In this document: one piece after another, positions 1 through 5,725 of the stretch
Numbering within the stretch: position 1 is the stretch's first letter
Layout: each line of letters begins with the position of its first letter
Assembly (NCBI GenBank): GCA_043778375.1
Contig: JAYWGH010000024.1
Span: 1 to 6,958 of the forward strand
Source: CAIVSN01 sp043778375
GTDB lineage: Bacteria; Patescibacteriota; Gracilibacteria; BD1-5; UBA2023
Direction of reading: 5' to 3'
Length of the DNA stretch: 6,958 bases
Translations under genes and position numbers: made by a program
The notes under the pieces: model-generated
What the model saw: the letters and a program-made list of their open reading frames with translations, nothing else
Database searches by the model: none
Told to the model about the DNA's origin: nothing

Positions 1-2
1 CC

Positions 3-413
3 CTCATACAAATGCGCGCAAGTGTATCTGAGGGAACCTACATCCGTGCACTTGCTCGAGATATTGGGAGAGCGCTTTGAGGAGGTGGAGTTGTCACAGT
101 ACTCAGGCGTACAGAGATCGCAGAGATATCTGTCCCAAGTAACTCTCCCTCAATCGAGCTCCATCCTGGTGAGTACACGAGAGTGGTGCCTATCGATGCA
201 GGTGATCTCCTGAAACACCTCGGGAAGTTACAGCTCACGGAAGTGAGTTTTGATCTCGTACATCGTGGAATAGCTGCACCGATCGACTGTTTGAGTATTA
301 TACGAGAATCCGCGGGAGATATATTTCTCGGCTATGTAGCTGAGCAGATCAGTACTATACTCGAGAGGCGATGAGATGAGTTCTATCCGATAAAAGGAAA
401 TATTGAAGTATAA
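3..413 (+). CDS. truB: tRNA pseudouridine(55) synthase TruB, C-terminal part (5' end outside window)
   Basis: TruB converts uridine 55 in the T-loop of tRNAs to pseudouridine. About 136 C-terminal residues are visible. They open with the family's GTYIRALARDIG segment (SEGTYIRALARD near base 27-62), followed by L-G-G-G-G and VVTVLRRTEIAEI, which match the core TruB pattern 'GTYIR..-DLG..L..GAHV..LRR'. The catalytic Asp region lies upstream of the window. Two in-frame TGA codons (78-80 and 372-374) must be read through. The first sits in the Gly-rich turn before 'VTVLRR', where TruB proteins carry glycine, which supports UGA=Gly. The downstream remainder is a less conserved tail (PUA-like region or linker) ending at TAA 411-413. 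Family identity is clear from the motif. The true start cannot be seen. Confidence 0.88.
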
Positions 414-421
414 AATCAAGC

Positions 422-449
422 TTTACTCACTCACACTTTTCTCTACACT
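422..449 (+). promoter_or_regulatory. possible sigma70-type promoter for the cyclophilin gene
   Basis: TTTACT (422-427) and TACACT (444-449) are separated by 16 bases and lie just after the truB stop, about 25 bases before the ATG at 474. Each box matches consensus at only about four of six positions. The gene could equally be read through from truB. Confidence 0.25.
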
Positions 450-451
450 GC

Positions 452-473
452 GGGGCAATTTAACCCCCTTTTT
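452..473 (+). terminator. weak terminator-like hairpin after truB
   Basis: GGGG (452-455) can pair with CCCC (464-467) around an 8-base loop, and five T residues (469-473) follow directly. The stem is only about 4 bp and the T-run touches the start codon at 474. It could be a leaky truB terminator or simply the leader of the next gene. Confidence 0.22.
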
Positions 474-959
474 ATGACCAAAGATCCTATTGTTGTACTC
501 CACACAAGCCTCGGAGATGTCGAGCTCACTCTCTCGACTAAAACTCCCCGTACGACTGAAAATTTTGTTACTCTCGCGCAAAGAGGGTACTATAACGGAG
601 TGATATTTCATCGCATCATCGAGAATTTTATGATCCAAGGGGGTGATCCTACTGGGACGGGCTCAGGTGGAGAGTGTATTTGGGGTGCAAAGTTTAATGA
701 TGAGTTTGATCCATCTCTCACCCACGAGCGAGGCGTAATCTCGATGGCAAATGCTGGACGTAATACCAATGGATCTCAGTTTTTTATCGTCACCGCACCT
801 GAAACTCACTACCTCAACAACAAGCATGCAGTATTCGGGAGAGTTACTCGTGGGATGGAGGTTGTCGAGCAGATGAATACGGTCGCGACTAATCGACAAG
901 ATCGACCACTCGTAGATGTAGTGATAATGAGTGCAGAGGTAGTGGTGGGGCTAGAGTAA
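474..959 (+). CDS. cyclophilin-type peptidyl-prolyl cis-trans isomerase
   Basis: Cyclophilins catalyse cis-trans isomerisation of X-Pro bonds and assist folding. The 161-residue protein is a single cyclophilin domain of typical length with no visible signal peptide, so a cytoplasmic location is likely. Active-site segments are present: FHRIIENFMIQGGDPTG at residues 45-61 (catalytic Arg47, Phe52, Met53, Gln55), SMANAGRNTNGSQFF at 90-104, and KHAVFGRV at 117-124 (the substrate-binding His is His118). The position of human CypA Trp121, which governs cyclosporin binding, is Tyr113 here. The GTGSGGECIWGAKF insert and 'VTRGMEVVEQ' resemble eukaryotic PPWD1-type cyclophilins more than E. coli PpiA/PpiB. 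No in-frame TGA occurs. The ATG at 474 begins a normal N-terminus and has no Shine-Dalgarno sequence before it. The gene ends at TAA, 2 bases before the convergent neighbour's stop. Confidence 0.93.
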   Translation: MTKDPIVVLHTSLGDVELTLSTKTPRTTENFVTLAQRGYYNGVIFHRIIENFMIQGGDPTGTGSGGECIWGAKFNDEFDPSLTHERGVISMANAGRNTNGSQFFIVTAPETHYLNNKHAVFGRVTRGMEVVEQMNTVATNRQDRPLVDVVIMSAEVVVGLE

Positions 960-961
960 TA

Positions 962-1396
962 CTACCCAAAAATCCCCAGTCTCTGCCACCAGTGGGGTAG
1001 GTAAATAACATTTGGAGTGAGAGCTTGATCAGTATCGATACTCGATACTTTTACAGTAGTATCTGTATTGAGCAGAAATACAAAGTCTACAGGACTTCGA
1101 CCTAGATAGAGCGAAACTACTGCTACTCCCTCACTATTCGCAGTTACATATCCAAATGGATCAACTCAAGAGTACCCGAGAGGGAGATCGAGCTTAAAAG
1201 CTACAAGCGCTCAAAACTGTATATCTGATCGGAGTGCGATATTGTACATTCCTGGTTTTCTCTGTCAGTCGTAGTGCCAGGTTTTGGCACGGGTATTTGA
1301 CTTAGCAAGCTCACCGAGGAATACAAACTTCCTGAGGAGTTCACGAGCACAAAATATTGTAAGAACGAGGAATAGAAATAGTAAAAGATAAAGCAT
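962..1396 (-). CDS. hypothetical membrane-anchored protein (needs UGA=Gly)
   Basis: I do not recognise a family. Read with UGA as Gly, the frame gives 144 residues from ATG 1396 to TAG 962-964. Residues 1-18 (MLYLLLFLFLVLTIFCAR) form a hydrophobic N-terminal anchor or uncleaved signal. A polar linker follows, and residues from about 48 onward look like a small beta-rich domain with alternating hydrophobics (MYNIALRSDIQFGALVAFKL, SEGVAVVSLYLGRSPVDFVF). The end is Trp-rich (LPHWWQRLGIFG). Glycine-TGA codons are at residues 44, 62 and 77 (1265-1267, 1211-1213, 1166-1168). The start lies 9 bases after the trhO stop, so it is probably co-transcribed with trhO. A beta-sandwich domain exposed outside the membrane is my guess from the pattern. 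The strongest support for a real gene is the coherent protein spanning all three TGAs, since standard-code gene finding would see nothing here. Confidence 0.68.
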
Positions 1397-1405
1397 AGCA
1401 AAAGA

Positions 1406-2512
1406 TTAATCAACCACCATTACCTCCTCTTTCTGCGAGACAGTGTGCCGATATACAACCTTGCCATACAGTCGATCGAGGTGATCTCGTAAACACTGTA
1501 TAAGTGCCTCTCACTCGAGTTCTTCTCCCACTTCTATGTGGCGCTTCGCAGTTCGTAGAGTCAGTCGATAATCAAAAGCATCCCAATCTATGTTCTTGAC
1601 AAGTCCAGTCTGTATAGCATTCCCCAGACACTCACTCGAGCAAAATCCCCCGTGCTTTTTATACTCACGAAGATTGGCAGTAATGAGCGCGTTACACCCA
1701 CCATATCGACAATTTTCCACATGATCTGTCGGAGTATCGCTATAAGTACACTTTGCGATCGTTGAGTGAGTCTCGCTATCTCCAATCTGCGTCGACACTC
1801 GCCCATCAAAAGTGTAGAGGTTTCCGAGCCAGTTACCGTCATTGTAAGTATTCGTATACTTGACCACTCCCCCCTCAATCGAGTATACATCCTCAAATCC
1901 CGCCTTGTTCATGATCACAGCCGCCTTCTCACAGCGAATCCCCCCCGTACAATACCAGACGATTTTTTTATTTTTAGCGGCTGTTTTGTAGCGTTCGAGG
2001 AGTTTTGGTACTTCTCGGAAGTTCACAGTCCCTGCCGGAATAGCCCCCTTGAAATGTCCGAGCTGATATTCGTAGTCGTTACGCATATCGACAATGAGAT
2101 ATTCATCTGACTCGCCATCAATAATTTTCTTAAAATCCTCAGGTGTTATCTCTTTTTTAAACTTTGCGACCTCATCTGCAGTGACTTTCTCGCCCATTGT
2201 GACGATCTCCTCTCGATACTTCACGATCATCTTCTCGAACTGATGCCCATCTACATGAGTGGCTTTTGCGTCAATATCTGGTATATCTACAAAGTACCCA
2301 GTCGAGTCGAGGTATGCTCGGTACGCCTGAAGCTGTCAAGCATTCCCTGTCACTGTCGAGGATATACCCTCAGTCCCGATGTAGACTCGCCCCTTGAGAC
2401 CAATATCATGAGTAAATTGCCATTGCTCGGCTACGAGCTCGTGGAGTCGAGACTCAGGAATATCTATAAACTTATAAAAAGTGAGGAGTTTAAAACTCTG
2501 GATATGACGCAT
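1406..2512 (-). CDS. trhO: tRNA uridine(34) hydroxylase TrhO (YceA-like rhodanese protein)
   Basis: TrhO family proteins carry out oxygen-dependent hydroxylation of wobble uridine 34 to 5-hydroxyuridine in tRNA. The 368-residue protein has the family layout. An N-terminal ferredoxin-like domain begins LLTFYKFIDIPESRL and includes LKGRVYIGTEGISSTVTGNA (roughly residues 28-58). Then comes the linker REEIVTMG, then a rhodanese domain with LIVDMRNDYEYQLGHFKGAI and the active-site loop WYCTGGIRCEKA (Cys188, second Cys194). A C-terminal Cys-rich, probably zinc-binding segment has cysteines in C-x-Y-S, ENCRYGGC and GFCSSEC. Two TGA codons are read as Gly: residue 59 (2336-2338), at the end of the TVTGNAG turn, and residue 334 (1511-1513). 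Without recoding, three fragments result. ATG 2512 was chosen because it gives the usual short N-terminus; a GTG six codons upstream (2530) is open. It is the first gene of a pair with the 962-1396 protein. Confidence 0.92.
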
Positions 2513-2545
2513 AATTGGGAGATAAAGCACTTGCAGGGTGCGGAT

Positions 2546-2839
2546 CTAATGTGCGATGAGTATAGAGGAAACTACAGGGATGCAAGGCAAATGAAAAGGT
2601 GCGGGTTTTGACCCGCACCTTCAAATCCATTTTCTTAATGGAATACCACTCTTGATACGAAATCGCACCAAGGGATATGCTACAAAGAGTGGACCGATCA
2701 TCATATATAGTGGTAGACCAACTGATGCAAAGCTCCAGTTGTCAGCACTCACCAAGGCGAACATTGATCCACAAGAGAAACAAATAATGTTTATATTTAA
2801 AAATAATTTTATTAAGTTTTTAATAAAAAAAAGAGCCAC
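2546..2839 (-). CDS. doubtful small membrane-protein ORF in the trhO-GH26 spacer
   Basis: A minus-strand frame is open from GTG 2839 (first ATG at 2764). It encodes two hydrophobic stretches, around residues 3-23 (FFIKNLIKLFLNINIICF) and 38-58 (VGLPLYMMIGPLFVAYPLV), then a basic tail IKSGIPLRKWI. It then meets TGA (2621-2623). If that TGA is Gly, the frame continues through the terminator hairpin to TAG 2546-2548, which is implausible because transcripts should end inside the hairpin. If TGA is a stop, the ORF ends exactly at the hairpin, which is a natural gene end but contradicts the code used by the neighbours. Codon choice also differs (cta, cca, ggt, ttg instead of ctc, cct, gga). I recognise no family. 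It may be a relic, a transferred gene or chance. Confidence 0.22.
2559..2585 (-). promoter_or_regulatory. possible promoter for trhO
   Basis: On the minus strand TTGCAT (2580-2585) and TATACT (2559-2564) are 15 bases apart, 47 bases before the trhO ATG and just downstream of the strong terminator at 2596-2621. The -10 match is good. The spacer is short for sigma70, or 16 bases if the -35 is read as CTTGCA. A new promoter is expected here because the terminator separates trhO from the upstream operon. Confidence 0.33.
2596..2621 (-). terminator. strong rho-independent terminator (minus strand)
   Basis: A perfect 11-bp inverted repeat (2596-2606 with 2611-2621) encloses a 4-base loop. On the minus strand the stem AAGGTGCGGGT/ACCCGCACCTT is GC-rich and runs into TTTTC. 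The T-run is on the minus-strand 3' side, so it should end transcripts coming from the GH26 operon or from a small RNA/ORF in the spacer, just before the trhO promoter region. Confidence 0.8.
2596..2750 (-). ncRNA. candidate small structured RNA upstream of trhO
   Basis: On the minus strand four non-overlapping inverted repeats follow one another. The first, 2709-2749, pairs CACT/AGTG, GTC/GAC and AGTT/AACT with one bulge and a small internal loop. The second pairs 2646-2653 with 2685-2692 (8 bp, CCACTCTT/AAGAGTGG). The third pairs 2626-2631 with 2637-2642 (6 bp, 5-base loop). The last is the strong terminator at 2596-2621. A run of local stems ending in an intrinsic terminator is the layout of a small RNA or a structured 3' UTR. 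It matches no RNA class I know: no SRP, tmRNA, RNase P or tRNA landmarks are visible. A weak ORF covers the same bases, so this is a competing reading. The 5' end is unknown, and the AT-rich stretch 2765-2830 could hold a promoter. Confidence 0.33.
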
Positions 2840-2851
2840 TTGATCTTAATT

Positions 2852-2867
2852 TTGCATACAGATGCAA
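2852..2867. repeat. small inverted repeat just after the GH26 stop
   Basis: TTGCAT and ATGCAA form a 6-bp stem with a 4-base loop, 4 bases past the minus-strand stop codon of the GH26 gene (2872-2874). A minus-strand T8 run lies further down, at about 2824-2831, too far away for a classical terminator. The repeat may stabilise the 3' end of the operon transcript. Confidence 0.3.
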
Positions 2868-2871
2868 CTAA

Positions 2872-3996
2872 TTATCTTCTCCTCACATTCGGCACTCGTA
2901 CCGGTACTACTTTTTGCTCAAATGCAACTGCTCCCGGGCGCATCCGTGTATCAGTAAAAAAATCAAAAATACTATAATAGCTCGTACTTTTATCAGTGCT
3001 CAATGCCCGCCAATCAAGCTCCTCTGGACGACTCCAATCGGTAAGTCAAGCGGTACGATCACGGTTGAAATACAGAGCTCAAACGATACTTGGCTCTTTC
3101 GAGAGAGTTTCTCGCATATTGGTGAACCAGAGATTCTTCTTCGTTAGATCATTTTTATACACCTCATGAACACGAGCGAGTGACCATACTCCGTCAAAAT
3201 TTACTGCGGTCGTCCCTACCTCATCGAGAAAGATAGGTTTATTATAAGACTTAAGCCTCTCAAAAGCTCGCATCTTTGAGCCTCGCAATAGACTATCAAA
3301 TGACTGCCATTTCGCCCAGCTTGCATTTCGCCCTCGTCCCCAATTATAGAGACTGAGCCCCCCGAGATCTACGTAGCTCTCACCTGGGTAAAAGTCCTCG
3401 AGTCGGGCACATCCAGTTTTCTTGCGTGCTGCCTCACTGCAGTAAATAATCTCCCCACCAACCTTCCCATCTTTTGCTGGGAGATCCTCGAGATTTACTG
3501 AAAAAGTAAAGAGTATGTTTGATCTATCAAGCCCTTCCGAGCGAGAGAGATTCCAGATGCGAATATAGGCTTTCTTAAAGTTTATAGGATCTCATGACCA
3601 GCTAAACCAACTCCCATTCATCTCATGCATCGTCCGAAATACAAACTTTACCCCACTCTTTTTCATCGTCTGAAATAAGCGAATATATGCAGCATCAAAC
3701 TCTCCTCCCGCAACTTGCGCAGAGGAATATCCAAAGGGCGAGAGGGTAATGTGATATACTCGATCCGTTCCAAGAGTAGCTATCGACCTCGCAAGCGTAT
3801 CGGCGTCAGAAGGGGTAAAAGTATCAAAAATAAATCCTACAACTGGGGCTTTGTAGCCATAGGATTTCTCCAGAGTCTGTATTTCGATAGTACTATTATT
3901 CTCTGGATAGAGCCCAAAAAGATAGTCAGCAAAGGTATTCTGATAGGTACAAATACTCAGAAGCAATACAGAGAGTCGAAGAATATATTTATACAT
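2872..3996 (-). CDS. secreted glycoside hydrolase family 26 protein (beta-mannanase-like)
   Basis: GH26 enzymes are retaining glycosidases of clan GH-A, mostly endo-beta-1,4-mannanases. The 374-residue product starts with a signal peptide (MYKYILRLSVLLLSICTYQN, likely cleavage after TFA at about residue 24). The acid/base motif FRTMHEMNGSWFSW carries Glu125 in H-E-M-N-G. The nucleophile is probably Glu259 in KPIFLDEVGTT, the expected GH-A strand-7 position. Aromatic segments such as LYNWGRGRNASWAKWQ fit a sugar-binding cleft. Three TGA codons are read as Gly: residues 135 (right after SWS, 3592-3594), 306 (3079-3081) and 317 (3046-3048). ATG 3996 is preferred to ATG 4047 because it begins directly with the signal peptide. 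It overlaps the ogt stop by 8 bases, which suggests translational coupling. The protein ends in NVRRR with TAA 2872-2874. Substrate is unproven and could be mannan or another beta-glycan from outside the cell. Confidence 0.86.
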
Positions 3997-4441
3997 TTTC
4001 AAAAGTAAGTAACCACTTCTTTCTCTCTGTCCCCCAAGAGTATCCAAAGTCCTCCCCGCTCGTACGCACTACCCGATGACAGGGTATCGCAAGAGCTACT
4101 GGATTCCGCCCACAGGCCATACCAGCAGCTCTGGCTGCTCATGACTTACCAGCTCTCAGAGCAAGCTCAGTGTAAGTAATTGTCTCTCCCGTTGGGACTC
4201 CTGCGATCACTTTCCACACTGCTCGTTGGAACACCGTTCCCACTAGATGGTCCGACACAAGACGTGGTGAAATAGACTCTCTCCGACTAAAATACGCATC
4301 AAACGCAGTTTTAAATCTCTCGGGCGATCTCAAGCTCCCTACTGGTAGAGTACCAGTAAAAACACAGGTCATAAGAAGCCCCTCTATATCGAGATTAAAA
4401 AGAAGGTAACCAAGTGGCGCAGGAGCAGAGTATACGTACAT
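3989..4441 (-). CDS. ogt: methylated-DNA--[protein]-cysteine S-methyltransferase (O6-alkylguanine-DNA alkyltransferase)
   Basis: This suicide repair protein transfers alkyl groups from O6-alkylguanine in DNA to its own cysteine. At 150 residues it is slightly short, with a reduced N-terminal domain. The catalytic domain has GTVFQRAVWKVIAGVPTGET, then YTELALRAGKS, the DNA-binding helix with the Arg finger (SARAAGMACGRNPVA), the active site IPCHRVV with Cys121, and the closing WLLTFE whose Glu is usual in the family. One TGA (4139-4141, residue 101) falls at the glycine of the family's 'GKPGAARAVG' pattern, so reading it as Gly restores a conserved residue. As a stop it would remove the catalytic Cys. 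ATG 4441 is 17 bases after the pirin stop, with a pyrimidine-rich leader and no Shine-Dalgarno sequence. It ends at TAA 3989-3991, overlapping the GH26 start. Confidence 0.93.
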
Positions 4442-4458
4442 AGAGAGAGGAGTGAGGC

Positions 4459-5151
4459 TTACTTATAAAGAAGTGGGACTCGTATGGCGAGGAGTTTTGA
4501 GGGTTTTCTCATACGGATATTTGGCATGTCAGCAGTGATCTCAAGAGCATCTCGTCTCCCAAGCTCGAGATTATCACAAGATATCTCACCTTCTACTACC
4601 ATCAGGAATACTCCAAACCCAGCAGGAATATCGAGAGGTGTGACCTCAACTCCTACGGAGAATTCACCGAGAAAAATACTCGCTTCAGCGTGGATAGAGA
4701 GAATTCAGGTACGTCATACAAGCTCACACCACTCCCCCGGCACGAGCGTATATTTTGCTTGATTATAGGCGGGACTCACTCACTGAACGCTTGGAATAAT
4801 CCAAAGCTGAAAGAGCTCTACAGGGGTATCGCCATGATTAAACTCTGAGTGAATAATGCCCCGTCCTGCACTCATCGTCTGTATATCTCCAGGCACGAGA
4901 GTCCCCCGTGAGCCGAGATCATCCTCATGCGTGAGCTCTCCTGAGAGGACGATCGTAATAATCTCCATATTCTCATGCATATGCTTTCCAAATCAGGAAT
5001 TCGGCGCAATGATATCATCATTGAGTACTCGGAGCGCGCCAAAGTGAACCCTCTTTGCATCATAGTATCCCGCAAAGCTAAAGCTAAACCGACTCTGGAG
5101 CCAGCCAAGCTCGGAGACTCAACGACTCTCTGCGTGATATATTTGATACAT
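4459..5151 (-). CDS. pirin family protein (YhaK/quercetinase-like bicupin)
   Basis: Pirins are iron-binding cupin proteins. Some act as quercetin 2,3-dioxygenases, others as redox sensors or regulators. The 230-residue protein has the family N-terminus (LQSRFSFSFAGYYDAKRVHF, then GALRVLNDDIIAPNS). The metal site GFGKHMHENMEIITIVL contributes His57 and His59, and GDIQTMSAGRGIIHSEFN contributes His101 and Glu103, so all four ligands are present. A second cupin half follows (residues 125-230, with ISIHAEASIFLG and IPAGFGVFLMVVEGEI). Five TGA codons are read as Gly: residues 11, 53, 124, 146 and 149. Residue 53 is the first Gly of the conserved GFG-x-H-x-H motif, a very strong sign of UGA=Gly. 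ATG 5151 is 4 bases after the EVE gene stop. The protein ends at TAA 4459-4461. The true activity cannot be told from sequence. Confidence 0.93.
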
Positions 5152-5155
5152 TGGA

Positions 5156-5695
5156 TTATTTACTACTGATAACTTTTTTGAGTATATCCCACTCTGTCTC
5201 GGTGACTAGAGTGATCGAGAGTCGATTGCCGGGAGAAAGTATTTTGAGAGATCCAAGTCCTGCCTCTGTGCGCAGATCCGTAAGACTAATTGGACAGGGC
5301 AAAGTACTTTCGTGCGCAACTGTTACGGCGTACCAAATAGGCCTCTCGGGAGTAGCTTTTGGGTCAAAGTATTTTCCAGCCTCAAACTGGGTAAAATCCG
5401 GGATCGCTACCGACTCAGTCGCCTCGGGAGTGAGCTCTCTCCACATCTGTGCCCCAAGACACTCCAGACGAGTTTGCATCATAGAGGTGGGCTCTACCAC
5501 TCGTGCAAGCCCATAAATACCAGGACTTGGACAACTCGAGTGATAAAAAAGTACTTGATCCCCCTCCCGCATGAGGTCTCGCATGTAGTTACGGGCGAGA
5601 TAGTTGCGCACCCCATACCAGAGAGACGACTCATCTCGTTCGAGATCTTCGATAGAGTATTCGTTCGGTTCCGATTTCATGATCCAACTTTGCAT
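5156..5695 (-). CDS. EVE domain-containing protein
   Basis: EVE domains belong to the PUA/ASCH-like fold and bind modified bases in DNA or RNA. In bacteria, stand-alone copies are widespread (thymocyte nuclear protein 1-like). The 179-residue length is slightly above the usual 140-160. Family hallmarks are the N-terminal WIMKSEPNEYSIEDLER, then LWYGVRNYLARNYMRDLMREGDQVLFYHSSC (residues 25-55, split here across the Y-G-V-R-N-Y and FYHS motifs), GIYGLARVVEP, and PERPIWYAVTV (where V-x-V follows the conserved W). There is no TGA codon. ATG 5695 gives the standard start two residues before WIMKSEP. The gene sits 30 bases after the 3D-domain gene and 4 bases before pirin, inside the minus-strand cluster. 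The preferred modified base is unknown. Location is cytoplasmic, as no signal peptide is visible. Confidence 0.93.
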   Translation of the reverse strand: MQSWIMKSEPNEYSIEDLERDESSLWYGVRNYLARNYMRDLMREGDQVLFYHSSCPSPGIYGLARVVEPTSMMQTRLECLGAQMWRELTPEATESVAIPDFTQFEAGKYFDPKATPERPIWYAVTVAHESTLPCPISLTDLRTEAGLGSLKILSPGNRLSITLVTETEWDILKKVISSK

Positions 5696-5725
5696 AACTG
5701 TGTCAAAACCTTATATTACTCAAAA

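Noticed and set aside
968..997. Terminator-like repeat CCCCA/TGGGG followed by minus-strand ATTTTT
   Set aside because: The stem is only 5 bp with a 14-base loop and lies before the stop codon of the 962-1396 gene, so termination there would give mRNA without a stop.
1766..2110. Plus-strand open frame of 114 codons within trhO
   Set aside because: Antisense to the rhodanese domain with its active-site loop; no recognisable product.
2709..2750. tRNA-like AGTTGGT D-loop string on the minus strand
   Set aside because: No acceptor stem, anticodon arm or T-arm can be folded around it. The string is part of a simple hairpin.
3997..4047. Upstream ATG at 4047 for the GH26 gene
   Set aside because: It would add a polar 17-residue extension before the signal peptide and lies wholly inside ogt. 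ATG 3996 starts the signal peptide directly.
4872..5108. Minus-strand open frame starting MAGSRVGLAL
   Set aside because: It is the +1 shadow of the pirin gene. The pirin frame, with TGA as Gly, carries the conserved metal-binding motif over the same bases.
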